In this document: piece after piece, positions 6,746 through 16,102 of the stretch
How the letters are laid out: every line of letters starts with the position of its first letter
How positions within the stretch are numbered: the first letter of the stretch is position 1
Assembly (NCBI GenBank): GCA_903893315.1
Contig: CAITLU010000002.1
Coordinates: 1 to 64,000, forward strand
Length of the DNA stretch: 64,000 nucleotides
Source: an uncultured bacterium
GTDB lineage: Bacteria > Desulfobacterota > Binatia > UBA1149 > CAITLU01
Reading direction: 5' to 3'
Notes under the pieces: generated by a model
Told to the model about the DNA's origin: nothing
Database searches by the model: none
The model's input: only the letters and a program-made list of their open reading frames with translations
Program-made: the position numbers and the translations under genes

Positions 6746-8152
6746 TCAGGGCTTGAGCGTCTGGACGATCTGAGGATTCTCTTCCTCCTGCGCGAGCAGT
6801 GAATGGCAGGTGTCGCAGTCCTGTGAGATCGTCTCTTTCTCGGCCGTCACGTGCTCTTCGTCGTGGCAACGGAAGCAGCCCGGCGCGTGTTCGTGCCCGA
6901 TGTTACTGGCGTAGGTTCCCCAGGTGATCTTCATCGACGGGAACACGTTGCGTGCCCACAGGTCGCCCAGGGTCGTGCCGGCTTTGGTGATCTGCTCGGC
7001 CTGGCTGGCGGCGAGGGCCGGATAGTTCTGCTTGTAGAAGCCGTCGATGTCGGCGCTGATCTTGGCGCGCGCCTCTTCGGCCGACGGGTAGTCGGTCTTG
7101 AGCGTCCTGATTCCTTCCCGCGCTATGAACGGCAGCGACTGTGAGATCTTCTCGCCCTTGATCGCGTCGAACACTTCACGCTCGGGCAGGCGATAGATGT
7201 GCGTGGGCCGGTTGTGGCAATCCACGCAGTCCATCACGCGCCATACCGTCTCGGTGTCGGTTTCCGGCCGCTCCGATGACAGGAACAGCTTCTTGGAACC
7301 GTCCTCCTGGGTCAGTTCGACGTCGAAAATTTTGTCGCGCCGTTCGTTGGCCAGGTAACGGATCTGGTTGCGCGGATCGACGTGCCAGTGGATGCCGCGT
7401 GAGACGCGTCCTTGATTACCTCCCACTCTGAGCAGCAGGGCTGTAGTCAGTTCGGTGTTGGCCTCGTCGTCCTTGTAGCTCGTGATGAGCTTGAGGCGGT
7501 CGCCCGTGAATTTCTGCGGCCAGTGGCACTGCTCGCAGGTGTCGCGCGCCGGGCGAAGGTTCTTGACCGGGGTCGGGATCGGGCGCGGGTAAAGGTCGAG
7601 CATCGTCGCGACCAGCTGCCAGCTTCCGGAAATCTTGGCCTTGACGAACCAGTCGGCGCCCGGGCCGATGTGGCAGGTCACGCAGGCGACGCGTGCATGC
7701 GGCGAATTCTTGTAGGTCGTGAACTCCGGGTTCATCACCGAATGGCACGAGCCGCAGAACTCGGGCTGATCCATGGTGTGGATGCCCTGCACCGTTGCGG
7801 CGGAGATGATCACGATGTTGACCATCGTCAGAACCAGCACGATCGCAGCGACGTAACGGGTGCGGTTCACGTTCAGGTTGATGATGGGGAAGAGATCGAG
7901 TTCCTGCTCTTCCGGCGTGAGGCTTCGCAGGCGCCGCCGGTGCAGCAGTATTCCCACCGGGATCAGAATCAGTCCGAGCGCGAAGACGCCTGGAAGAACC
8001 ATGAAGATGAAGACGCCGATGTAAGGATTGAGCACGAAGCCGAGCGACTCCAGCACGATCATCGTGACGATCAGCAACCCGGTAGCCGTGGTGAGCGCCA
8101 CACCTGCGATACTGATCACGTTGGACAGCACCGACTTCAAGAAACTCCGCAT
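6746..8152 (-). CDS. Membrane-anchored NapC/NirT-type hexahaem cytochrome c
   Basis: Starting at ATG 8152 (GGGAG nine bases upstream), this protein has 468 residues. The N-terminal 140 residues hold three hydrophobic segments, then a periplasmic part with six CxxCH haem motifs: CGSCH, CVTCH, CEQCH, CVDCH, CFRCH and CDTCH. NapC/NirT/TorC proteins carry quinol electrons to periplasmic reductases but typically have one membrane helix and four or five haems. The two extra membrane segments and the final CFRCH/CDTCH pair make this a variant. No partner reductase adjoins it. It may supply or drain electrons for the exported molybdoenzyme at 25223-28078; this is inference. Confidence 0.87.
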   Translation of the reverse strand: MRSFLKSVLSNVISIAGVALTTATGLLIVTMIVLESLGFVLNPYIGVFIFMVLPGVFALGLILIPVGILLHRRRLRSLTPEEQELDLFPIINLNVNRTRYVAAIVLVLTMVNIVIISAATVQGIHTMDQPEFCGSCHSVMNPEFTTYKNSPHARVACVTCHIGPGADWFVKAKISGSWQLVATMLDLYPRPIPTPVKNLRPARDTCEQCHWPQKFTGDRLKLITSYKDDEANTELTTALLLRVGGNQGRVSRGIHWHVDPRNQIRYLANERRDKIFDVELTQEDGSKKLFLSSERPETDTETVWRVMDCVDCHNRPTHIYRLPEREVFDAIKGEKISQSLPFIAREGIRTLKTDYPSAEEARAKISADIDGFYKQNYPALAASQAEQITKAGTTLGDLWARNVFPSMKITWGTYASNIGHEHAPGCFRCHDEEHVTAEKETISQDCDTCHSLLAQEEENPQIVQTLKP

Positions 8153-8497
8153 CAGGCTTGTCTCCCTTTCCCCTGCGCATACGCCGGAGCGTCGCGCGTT
8201 CTGAACTCGAAGGCGCGCAAAAGTAACACTTACAGGTTTGGAGGTCGACACTTCGGAGGCGATCCGCGGTCACTGCACAGAACCGCAAGGTGCACGGAAA
8301 CCGCTGTTTTTGTGCATCTATTGCTCGCACGGTCACGATCCGTGTCGAGCCGTAGAAGGTCTCTTAATAGCTGTCGGCTGACCCTCGACCTTCGCGCCTG
8401 CAATCTGTTTCATCGCGCGCGCTGCCGATCTCGTTCCCATCCGGTGGGAACCTCGGGTAGTTTGCCGCGCGGCGACGATGGAGCGTGAGGGATTACG
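8153..8497. other. 345-bp intergenic region between divergent genes
   Basis: The region separates the multihaem cytochrome gene from the sulfatase gene and must contain both promoters. I see no plausible gene or RNA in it. The most notable site is the inverted repeat GTTCCCA-TCCGG-TGGGAAC at 8433-8451. A weaker CACGG/CCGTG repeat lies at 8328-8344. Confidence 0.6.
8433..8451. promoter_or_regulatory. Inverted repeat upstream of sulfatase gene, operator candidate
   Basis: Two perfect 7-bp arms, GTTCCCA and TGGGAAC, flank a 5-bp spacer about 46 bp before the sulfatase ATG. The size and position fit a dimeric repressor site. No regulator gene is adjacent, so the binding protein is unknown. Confidence 0.4.
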
Positions 8498-10084
8498 ATG
8501 ACGAAACTTGTTCGTTGGGTACTTGCCGCAGCGGTGCTGGTGGGCGGGTGGTGGCTTCTGGCGGCGGGCAGCAACGGGGCAGTGCCGGGCCTGAGCGCGG
8601 ATCTGGATCCGGCGCCGTTCTACGATGCTGCCAAGGACGCACAGCCGGTTTCGCAGGTGGTAAGGCCGGCCCTCGGGGCCGTCGCGAAGAAGCCCAACAT
8701 CGTCGTGATCCTCGCCGACGACCTCGGCTACGGCGATACCGGGCCCTATGGCGCCAAGGCCATCCGCACGCCAGCCATCGACCGGCTAGCCAAGGAAGGC
8801 GTGCGGTTCACGCAGTTCTACTCGAGCGCCTCGGTGTGCTCGCCGTCGCGTGCGGGCCTGCTCACCGGCCGCTATCCGGTGCGCACCGGGGTCAGCTACA
8901 TCATCTTCGCCAGTGAGTTGTCGCTCCAGCACCGCCTCAACATCTCGCTGGCCAGGATAGGGACGCGGCTTGGGATGTCGGAGTTCCACGACTCCTACGT
9001 CAGCGGTCTGCCGGACTCAGAGATCACCATTCCCGAAGCGCTGAAAGTGGCCGGCTACACGACGGGCATGGTCGGCAAGTGGCACCTGGGCGACTTCTCT
9101 CACGATCCCAGGTACCTGCCGACGCGCCACGGGTTCGACTTCTTCGAAGGTCTTCCCCACTCCAACGACGAATTCCCGGTTGCCTACTGGCGTAACGAAA
9201 AGGAGATCACGCCCAACGTCGGCCTGGATCAGGAACACCTGAGCGCCGATTTCACCAGGGCGGCGGTCGAGTTCATCGACACCAACAAGAACAGGCCGTT
9301 CTTCCTGTACGTCGCGCCCAAGGACGTGCATCTGCCGTTCTTCCCGTCGAAGGATTTCAAGGGCAGGTCGGCTGCGGGGCCTTTCGGCGACGCGGCCGAA
9401 GAACTCGACTGGACCGTCGGCCAGATTCTGGATGCGCTGCAGTCGCGCGGCCTGCGCGACAATACGCTGGTCATGTTCACCAGCGACAACGGTGCGTGGT
9501 TCGACGGCAGCACCGACGGGCTCAGAGGCCGCAAGGGCATGCCGTTCGAAGGCGGGCAGCGGGTGCCGATGATCGCTTCATGGCCGGGCAAGTTGCCGGC
9601 CGGCGCGCAGGTGGACGCTGCGGCGATGAACATCGACGTGTTCCCGACCTTGCTCGGGCTGGCCGGGCTCAACTTGCCGAGCGACCGCGTGATCGACGGT
9701 CGCGACCTGTGGGGCGTGATGAGCGGAGCCAGCACCGCCGAACCCCACGACGCGTTGCTGTTCTTCGACGACAAGGTGATCGACGGTGTGCGTACCGGGC
9801 CGTGGAAGTACTACCGCTACGTCAGCCGCTTCTTCTGGCCGGTGCCGTACGACAATCCCGCCACGCTTCCCGGCAAGCGCGCCGCCGCGTACACCTACAC
9901 GGATGCGAAGTCCGGCCGCACGACCAGGCTCGCCTCTGACTTTCCGATGCTCTACGACCTCAGGAGCGATGCGGGCGAGTCGTACAACGTCGCTGATCGC
10001 CACCCGGACGAAGCGGGCCGCGCGCTTGGTTTCATCGAGCACTGGGAACAGGACTTCTTCGTCAACCCGCGCGGCTGGAAGTAG
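8498..10084 (+). CDS. Exported arylsulfatase-family hydrolase
   Basis: The 528-residue protein begins with a hydrophobic export or anchor segment (residues 5-23). The sulfatase domain starts at about 66 with NIVVILADDLGYGD, where Asp74/Asp75 bind calcium. Cys114 lies in CSPSRAGLLTGR, the type I motif whose cysteine becomes formylglycine. GKWHLG and TSDNG motifs are also present. It should cleave sulfate esters in the periplasm or outside; the substrate is unknown. No sulfatase-maturing enzyme is in the window. The stop is immediately followed by the ATG of the amidohydrolase gene. Confidence 0.92.
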   Translation: MTKLVRWVLAAAVLVGGWWLLAAGSNGAVPGLSADLDPAPFYDAAKDAQPVSQVVRPALGAVAKKPNIVVILADDLGYGDTGPYGAKAIRTPAIDRLAKEGVRFTQFYSSASVCSPSRAGLLTGRYPVRTGVSYIIFASELSLQHRLNISLARIGTRLGMSEFHDSYVSGLPDSEITIPEALKVAGYTTGMVGKWHLGDFSHDPRYLPTRHGFDFFEGLPHSNDEFPVAYWRNEKEITPNVGLDQEHLSADFTRAAVEFIDTNKNRPFFLYVAPKDVHLPFFPSKDFKGRSAAGPFGDAAEELDWTVGQILDALQSRGLRDNTLVMFTSDNGAWFDGSTDGLRGRKGMPFEGGQRVPMIASWPGKLPAGAQVDAAAMNIDVFPTLLGLAGLNLPSDRVIDGRDLWGVMSGASTAEPHDALLFFDDKVIDGVRTGPWKYYRYVSRFFWPVPYDNPATLPGKRAAAYTYTDAKSGRTTRLASDFPMLYDLRSDAGESYNVADRHPDEAGRALGFIEHWEQDFFVNPRGWK

Positions 10085-10882
10085 ATGCTGGTCGACAGCC
10101 ACTGCCACGTCATGCCCGACCAGCTTGCGCTGGCGATCCGGCGTTTCTTCGATCAGCGCATGGGGTGGGGCAGGCTCGCCTATGAGGGCGTGCGGGTTGC
10201 CGACGTCGTCGAGGCTCAGCGTGAAGCCGGCAGCCACCGCTTCTGGGCGCTGCCCTATGCGCACAAGGCCGGTGTCGCCGCGCAACTCAACGAGTGGGTG
10301 GCGCGCGATGTCGCGCCGCTTGCCGGCGCCGTGGCCGCCGCTACTTTCCATCCCGATGACGAAGACATCTTGGCCATTATCGAGCGGGCCTTCGACGGCC
10401 TCAGCCTCAGGCTCGCCAAGCTGCATTGCTCGGTGGGGAAATTCGGGGTCGACGATCAGCGCTTGTCTCCGCTGTGGGAGGCGGCGCAGGAGCGCGGAGT
10501 CCCGGTCGTCGTTCACGTCGGGCGCGCGGTGAGCGGTCACACTTACGCGCACGAACTCACGCCGCTCGAGCCGGTCGCCGCGGCTTACCCGCGTCTGAAA
10601 CTGGTGATCGCGCACTGCGGACTGCCGGGAATCGACGCTGCGCTTGAACTGCTCGAGCGCCATCCGGCTCTTTGTGCCGACCTTACCAGCGCGGCCGAGT
10701 GGACGTTCCCGTTACCGGTGGAGCGTCTTGAAGCGCTGCACGAGCGCATCTTCTTCGGCAGCGACTGTCCGAACACGACGCTGACTCTCGTCGAATCACG
10801 GCAGTGGCTGGCTCGGCAAGGGCTGAGTGACCGCGCTCTGCGGGCGATTCTGGGAGAGAACGCCGCGCGTCTGATTCCCTGA
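10085..10882 (+). CDS. Amidohydrolase-2 family metal-dependent hydrolase
   Basis: A 265-residue TIM-barrel protein of the amidohydrolase superfamily. It starts with MLVDSHCHV, whose HxH binds the first metal. VVHVGR, IAHCGLPG and the late FGSDCPN, with the catalytic aspartate, follow at the expected places. The family includes decarboxylases and lactonases. The ATG directly abuts the sulfatase stop with no spacer, so both should be translated from one transcript. A joint role in opening a sulfated substrate is plausible, although this protein lacks a signal peptide and acts in the cytoplasm. Confidence 0.85.
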   Translation: MLVDSHCHVMPDQLALAIRRFFDQRMGWGRLAYEGVRVADVVEAQREAGSHRFWALPYAHKAGVAAQLNEWVARDVAPLAGAVAAATFHPDDEDILAIIERAFDGLSLRLAKLHCSVGKFGVDDQRLSPLWEAAQERGVPVVVHVGRAVSGHTYAHELTPLEPVAAAYPRLKLVIAHCGLPGIDAALELLERHPALCADLTSAAEWTFPLPVERLEALHERIFFGSDCPNTTLTLVESRQWLARQGLSDRALRAILGENAARLIP

Positions 10883-10913
10883 CGCGCAGCGGCTGTGGTT
10901 CAGCGGCTCTTGT

Positions 10914-12386
10914 TCAGGACGCCGTTGCTCTGATCAGCCGCTCGCGCATGACGAGGTCGGCGACGTTGACGCCGGAATCGGCGGCCTGGTGCGTGCCGCA
11001 ACCGTAGCCGCCGGCGTCGCAGCCGACGTAGAACAGCCCGCCGAGCGGAGCGCGGGCCGACGGCTTGTGCTTTCCGCACTGACCGACGATCTGCGCGAGG
11101 CCGACGCACTCGCCGCCCTGGCCCGGTACCACCGCGTCACGCGTCAGGCTCGAAACATGGCTGGTGCTGTAGCGTTCGGAGGACTCGACGCACTCGTGCA
11201 TGCCCGGCCACAGCCGCTTGACCATCGCGTCGAGCTTGTTCCACAGCGCTTCGGCGTAAGGCAGCCCGGGATCGGCCGAGCACAGAGTTCCGACCAGCGC
11301 GCACTGCTTGCCGGCCGGTGCCAGGCTCGCGTCGTATACGGCCGGCACGACGTTGAATACGACCAGTTCGTCGGGAACTTCGCCGGTCTTCATCTTCAGG
11401 AAACGCTCGGTGTCCAGATAGGCTTCGTCCGAGAAGCTCAGGTACATCGGGTGCTCGAAGAACGCTTTGTCGAGGAAGTAGCGTATTCCCATGATCCCGA
11501 GCGAGGGGACCAGACCTTTTACGTGGCTCAGGTAACCCTTGTCGAAGTGTTGTTCGCCGACCAGCCGCAGCACGGTAGGCTGGATTCCCGCGTTGCTGAC
11601 TACGATCGGCGCACTGAAGGTTCCCTTGTCGGTCACTATTCCGGTGACAGCGCCGTTCTCGACACTGACTTTCTCGACGCGGGTCTTGAGCAGTACGCTG
11701 CCGCCGTCGCGCTCGATGCTATGGCAGAACACCTCGGCCATCTTTCCGAACCCGCCGCTGTGATAGCGCGCCGCTCCGCCTCTGGCGAAGTCCTGGAAGG
11801 TCTTGATCGCTTCTGAAGCCGCGAGCAGATCGATGGGAACGACGAAGACGATGTTCGACCACATTCCCAGATAGCTCAGCAGCGGTGTTGGCAGTTCGTA
11901 GCGCGTCAGGAACGACGCGAATGTCACGTCGTCGAGACGAGCGATTTCGTCCTCCGTCATCGAGGTGATGTCGCTGAACATCCGCGCTACCTCCGGCAGA
12001 GTCTCGGCTTGCAGCGCGAGCATCTCGACGAGCGCGAGCGGTCCCTCCGGAGTCGGTACGGCCGGAGTGACCTGACACTTGTACTGGTCAGTGCCGGCGC
12101 CGCGGTACATCAGCACAGCGGCTTCCTGGGGCGTCAGCAGTTCGACCTCGCTTTGCATGTCGAGTTCTTCGAGAACCTGGGCGAAGCGCGAGTTCAGGCT
12201 GGGGCCGCCCGAGATCGGCCAGAATTCATAGCGGAAGCCTTGCTTGGACATCGTGATGGCCTTGCCGCCGGGAATGGCGTTCTGGTCGACCAGCAAGGTC
12301 TTGACTCCGCGCCGCGCCAGCAATGCCGCGCACGTCGCTCCGCCGATCCCGGCACCGATCACGATCACGTCGTATTTCGTTTCCAC
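10914..12386 (-). CDS. FAD-dependent oxidoreductase, phytoene-desaturase-like
   Basis: A 490-residue flavoprotein with the N-terminal dinucleotide-binding motif DVIVIGAGIGGATCAALLARRG (residues 6-27) and the NAD(P)-binding_8 segment VDQNAIPGGKA. The C-terminal GLFYVGCDAGGYGCGTHQAADSG is the second FAD-contacting element of CrtI-type desaturases and related isomerases. No carotenoid gene accompanies it, so the substrate may be another polyene, steroid or lipid. It lies after the GMC and small-subunit genes on the same strand, 174 bp downstream. Confidence 0.8.
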   Translation of the reverse strand: METKYDVIVIGAGIGGATCAALLARRGVKTLLVDQNAIPGGKAITMSKQGFRYEFWPISGGPSLNSRFAQVLEELDMQSEVELLTPQEAAVLMYRGAGTDQYKCQVTPAVPTPEGPLALVEMLALQAETLPEVARMFSDITSMTEDEIARLDDVTFASFLTRYELPTPLLSYLGMWSNIVFVVPIDLLAASEAIKTFQDFARGGAARYHSGGFGKMAEVFCHSIERDGGSVLLKTRVEKVSVENGAVTGIVTDKGTFSAPIVVSNAGIQPTVLRLVGEQHFDKGYLSHVKGLVPSLGIMGIRYFLDKAFFEHPMYLSFSDEAYLDTERFLKMKTGEVPDELVVFNVVPAVYDASLAPAGKQCALVGTLCSADPGLPYAEALWNKLDAMVKRLWPGMHECVESSERYSTSHVSSLTRDAVVPGQGGECVGLAQIVGQCGKHKPSARAPLGGLFYVGCDAGGYGCGTHQAADSGVNVADLVMRERLIRATAS

Positions 12387-12560
12387 GCCAATGCCTCCGT
12401 TGGTCCGCCTGTTTCTTCGTGGAAGGCGGCGAACGCGTGGCGCCTTGTAGCGTGCGACCGCGGCGGAGCGAAGCTCAGCGGTCAGCCGGCGTCTTGATGG
12501 AAGTCACGCGCGCAAGTCGCACGCAGCGCGGCAGGCGTGGCGCGCGGTGCGCCGCCGCGC

Positions 12561-13037
12561 TCAGCACTGGCGGTAGAATGGGGGGCGCCGGCGGACGGCG
12601 TCGAGCAGCGCAAAATTGTTCGGCTCGACGGCGTAGCCGCTCGGATGCGGCGCTCGGGCCTCGAGTCCGAGTTCTTCGAGCACGCGCTGGCTGCGGTAGT
12701 ACGCGGCGAAGGTCTGCAGGATCAGCACCGGCGGGAAAGCGTCCTGCGAAGAGGCGAGCTCTTCCATGACTTCGCGCCTGTCAGTTTCATGCAGAGCCGT
12801 GAAGTCCTGGGAGCCACGGCGGCGGGCCAGTTCGTCGAGGCTCGACAATCCCTGCACGATCATGGCGAGGACTTCCGGGGTCTGTCGCAACGCATCCTCG
12901 ATTGCTCCGGCCAGGTCTATGCGCCCAGCTCCGGGAAGAAGTCCGTCGGCGCTCGGCGGGATGATGGCGTCGAGCACCTCTGCCAGAATTCGTGCCTGGT
13001 GGTCGGAAAAGCTGCTGCGCTCGTGGTTTTCGCTCAT
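12561..13037 (-). CDS. Gluconate 2-dehydrogenase subunit 3-like small subunit
   Basis: A 158-residue protein starting at ATG 13037 (MSENHERSSF...); a longer reading upstream overlaps the GMC gene and is rejected. LAEVLDAIIPPSADGLLPGAGRIDLA is characteristic of the gluconate 2-dehydrogenase subunit 3 family, small partners of membrane or periplasmic GMC flavoenzymes. Such subunits often carry a Tat signal; none is visible here, nor on the GMC partner. It lies 56 bp after the GMC gene and should stabilise or export that enzyme. Confidence 0.8.
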   Translation of the reverse strand: MSENHERSSFSDHQARILAEVLDAIIPPSADGLLPGAGRIDLAGAIEDALRQTPEVLAMIVQGLSSLDELARRRGSQDFTALHETDRREVMEELASSQDAFPPVLILQTFAAYYRSQRVLEELGLEARAPHPSGYAVEPNNFALLDAVRRRPPFYRQC

Positions 13038-13093
13038 GTCACAATCCCGCTTCTTCGCTCGGATTCCAAACTGCGCTGCGTCCGGCGTTGCCG

Positions 13094-14701
13094 TCAGTCG
13101 AACAGGTTGGCGAGGTTCTTCTTGATCGCGTCGGCGATGTAGAGGGCCAGCGCCTGGATGGTGTTGGTCGGATTCACTCCCGCGGACGTCACGAAGATGC
13201 TGCCGTCGATGATGAACAGGTTGCGCACGTCGTGGCTGCGTCCCCACTCGTTGACTACCGAGCGGGCCGGATCCGTCCCCATGCGCGCCGTTCCCATAAG
13301 GTGCCACCCCGCGGGTTGCAGCGGAGCCTCTGCGACGGTGTCGCGCGCTCCCGCAGCCTGCAGCACTTCGGTCGCTCTGGCGACCGCATGCGCGAGCATC
13401 CTGGCGCTGTTGTCGCTCAGCCGGTAGGTGATCTTCGGCGCCGGGATGCCGTTCGAGTCGGTCATCTGCGGATCGAGCGTGACGCGGTTGTCGGCGTCAG
13501 GAAGATCTTCGCAGATCGCGACCATTCCTGCGGCGCGATCGAACAGCGCGCCGTAGGCTTCGTGATGGCCGGCGCCGGGCGAGATACGTCCGGTCGACAA
13601 GCCCCACAGCGCGGCGCCGGCCGGCCCGTATCCCCTGACGATCTCGAGCGAATAGCCGCGCACGAAGTCGCGTGCGCGATCGGTTTCGTAGAATTCGTGG
13701 CTCCAGATGCAGCACCCGGTGGGACCTTTGTAGCCTTCGAGCCGTTCATCGAAGATGCCGGTCACCATCGCGTACGGATGCAGCATCAGGTTCCTGCCGA
13801 CCAGACCGCTGCGATTGGCGAGTCCGTCGGGAAACTGCCGCGAGCGCGAGTTCAGCAGCAAGCGCGGTGTGCCGATGCCGTTGCAGGCGAGCACGACGAC
13901 GTGGGCCTTTTGCGTTCTCTCGACGCCGTCGGCGTCGTAGTACACGACGCCGTCGGCCATGCCGCTTTCGTTGACGGTGATTTCGCGTACGCGGCAGCGC
14001 GGCCTCAGGGTCACGCCGCGGCGCAGCGCAGCCGGCCAGTAGGTGATGTCGGTGCTGGCTTTGGCTCCGTGCGCACAACCGCTCAGACAAGTTCCGGCGT
14101 TGATGCACGCGGCGCGTCCTTCGTAATCCTGCGTCGTGATCGCGCTGTCGGACGGCCACCAGTGCCAACCGAGGCGGTTGAAGCCGCTTGCCAGGGTACG
14201 GCCGACCTTGCCGAGCGCCACCGCGGGCAGCGGGACTACCTTGGGTGGATAGGCCGGGTCGCCGGCGAGTCCGGCAACACCCATCATCCGGGCGTTGACG
14301 TCGTAGTATGGCTCCAGGCTCGCGTAGTCGAGAGGCCAGTCGTCGGCGACTCCATCGAGCGTTCTTACCCTGAAGTCGGAAGGGTGGAAGCGCGGGAAGT
14401 GGGCTGCATACAGGATTGTGCTGCCGCCGACCGCGTTGAACATCGAGGCCGCGATCGGTGAAGCGCTGTCGTTGACCGGATAGTCTTCAGAGCGCCCGCG
14501 AGTGTTGGGGCTGAAGCCGAAGTCGCCGAGCAACTGACGGGCTTCCCAGTCGCCGCCGAGGCCCGGATACTTCGACGGGTCCATCCAATCGCCCTGTTCC
14601 AGACACACGATGTTCATGCGCGTCTCGGCCAGGCTCCACGCAAAGGCGGCGGCCGATGCACCGGCGCCGACGATCAAGACATCCACTGGCTCTGCTGTCA
14701 T
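13094..14701 (-). CDS. GMC-family FAD oxidoreductase, gluconate/choline dehydrogenase-like
   Basis: Starting at ATG 14701 behind GGGAGGAC, the protein has 535 residues. LIVGAGASAAAFAWSLAE near the N-terminus is the FAD Rossmann motif. GGSTILYAAHFPRFHPSDF is the GMC signature. GWHLMGTARMG near residue 470 and the terminal VTSAGVNPTNTIQALALYIAD complete the GMC_C domain with the active-site His and Asn. It should oxidise an alcohol group and pass electrons to a quinone or cytochrome through its small subunit. It diverges from the acyl-CoA dehydrogenase at 14853. Confidence 0.9.
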   Translation of the reverse strand: MTAEPVDVLIVGAGASAAAFAWSLAETRMNIVCLEQGDWMDPSKYPGLGGDWEARQLLGDFGFSPNTRGRSEDYPVNDSASPIAASMFNAVGGSTILYAAHFPRFHPSDFRVRTLDGVADDWPLDYASLEPYYDVNARMMGVAGLAGDPAYPPKVVPLPAVALGKVGRTLASGFNRLGWHWWPSDSAITTQDYEGRAACINAGTCLSGCAHGAKASTDITYWPAALRRGVTLRPRCRVREITVNESGMADGVVYYDADGVERTQKAHVVVLACNGIGTPRLLLNSRSRQFPDGLANRSGLVGRNLMLHPYAMVTGIFDERLEGYKGPTGCCIWSHEFYETDRARDFVRGYSLEIVRGYGPAGAALWGLSTGRISPGAGHHEAYGALFDRAAGMVAICEDLPDADNRVTLDPQMTDSNGIPAPKITYRLSDNSARMLAHAVARATEVLQAAGARDTVAEAPLQPAGWHLMGTARMGTDPARSVVNEWGRSHDVRNLFIIDGSIFVTSAGVNPTNTIQALALYIADAIKKNLANLFD

Positions 14702-14852
14702 CGAACACCGTCCTCCCGGTTCGCTACTAGCGTGAGCGGCGGCAACGGTCGAGCAGAGCCGGTCTTGTCCTTTGCGCTGCCTGTAGGATAAACCCTCGCC
14801 GGTGCTGCGAGTGGGAATCGGGACCTTTGCGCACTGACACCAGGAGACCGTG

Positions 14853-16058
14853 ATGCCGCTAGCCGATATCGAAATCAGTCTGACCGACCAGGAACGTGAG
14901 ATTCGCGACACGGTCCGCAAGTTCGCCGCCGAGGTCATGAGGCCGGCCGGCGCCGCGCTCGACAAACTCGCGAACCCCGACCAGGTCATCGAACGCGGTT
15001 CGCTGCTGTGGGGCGTGTTCGAGAAGCACCAGGCGCTGGGGCTGGACGCGCTGGACGAGGACGATTCGGGGTTGTCGATGCTCGACCGCGCGCGCCTGCG
15101 CTTCCTTATTTCCGAGGAGATGGGCTGGGGCGATTCGGGTCTGGCGATCAGCCTTGCGGTCGCCAACTTTCACAAAATGTTCGCGCGTCTGTCGGGACGC
15201 CCCGAGATGGTCGAGCGCTTCTGCGATCCGAAGCGTCGCGAACTCGGGTGCTGGGCTCTTACCGAACCGGACCACGGCAGCGATCAGGTGATGGTCACCG
15301 AAGCCAACTTCACCGATGCCGGGATCAAGCCGAACTGCGTGGCGCGTCGTGACGGAGACAGCTACGTCATCGACGGACAGAAGTCGGCGTGGGTTTCCAA
15401 CGGCACGATTGCGCAGGTCGCTGCGTTGTTCTGCACGGTCGATCCGAGCAAGGGGCTGGCCGGAGGCGGAGTGTGCATCGTACCGCTGGACCTGCCCGGA
15501 GTTTCGCGGGGCAAGCCGCTCGACAAGGTCGGACAGCGGGCGCTCAACCAGGGCGAGATCTTCTTCGACGCGGTGCGGATTCCAGCCGAGTACATGGTCG
15601 TGGGTCCCGACGCCTACCAGATGGTGGTTGAAGGCGTGCTGGCGATGGCGAACGCCGGCATGGGAGCGCTGTTCGTCGGACTGGCACGCGCGGCGCTCGA
15701 GCACGCGATCGATTACGCCAAGCAACGCGTGCAGGGCGGCGTGCCGATCTTCGAGCACCAGAGCGTCAAGGCGCGGCTCTTCAGGATGTTCGCGCAGGTC
15801 GAAGCGGCGCGCTCACTGGCGTGGCGGGTGATGCTCTACAACAGCACCAATCCTCCGCTGGTGCAGTACTCGATCGCTTCGAAGGTGTTCTGTACCGAGA
15901 CCGCCTTCGAGACCGCGAGCGCTGCCGTGCAGATCTTCGGCGGCAACGGACTGAGCCGCGAGTACCCGGTCGAGAAGCTGATGCGCGATGCACGCGCCTC
16001 GATGATCGAAGATGGCTGCAACGATGTCCTCGGTCTGCTGGCTGCGGCCAAGCTCTGA
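14853..16058 (+). CDS. Acyl-CoA dehydrogenase
   Basis: A 401-residue flavoprotein whose ATG at 14853 is six bases after AGGAG; a GTG just before it is too close. It has the acyl-CoA dehydrogenase N-terminal helical domain, the middle domain with CWALTEPDHGSD, and the C-terminal FGGNGLSREYPVEKLMRDARASMIEDG. It should introduce a 2,3-double bond into an acyl-CoA. It is a clear paralogue of 20308-21531, sharing the same motif set and gene length. It heads an apparent operon with acetoacetyl-CoA synthetase, an HMG-CoA-lyase-like enzyme and a BtrH-type protein. Confidence 0.92.
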   Translation: MPLADIEISLTDQEREIRDTVRKFAAEVMRPAGAALDKLANPDQVIERGSLLWGVFEKHQALGLDALDEDDSGLSMLDRARLRFLISEEMGWGDSGLAISLAVANFHKMFARLSGRPEMVERFCDPKRRELGCWALTEPDHGSDQVMVTEANFTDAGIKPNCVARRDGDSYVIDGQKSAWVSNGTIAQVAALFCTVDPSKGLAGGGVCIVPLDLPGVSRGKPLDKVGQRALNQGEIFFDAVRIPAEYMVVGPDAYQMVVEGVLAMANAGMGALFVGLARAALEHAIDYAKQRVQGGVPIFEHQSVKARLFRMFAQVEAARSLAWRVMLYNSTNPPLVQYSIASKVFCTETAFETASAAVQIFGGNGLSREYPVEKLMRDARASMIEDGCNDVLGLLAAAKL

Positions 16059-16102
16059 TCCGGCGGCTTCGCGACAGACTCAGCTGCAAGGGAGAAAACT
16101 GG

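Noticed and set aside
14702-15166. N-terminal extension of the GMC ORF
   Set aside because: Low-complexity Ser/Arg sequence overlapping the divergent acyl-CoA dehydrogenase gene; ATG 14701 has a good ribosome site.
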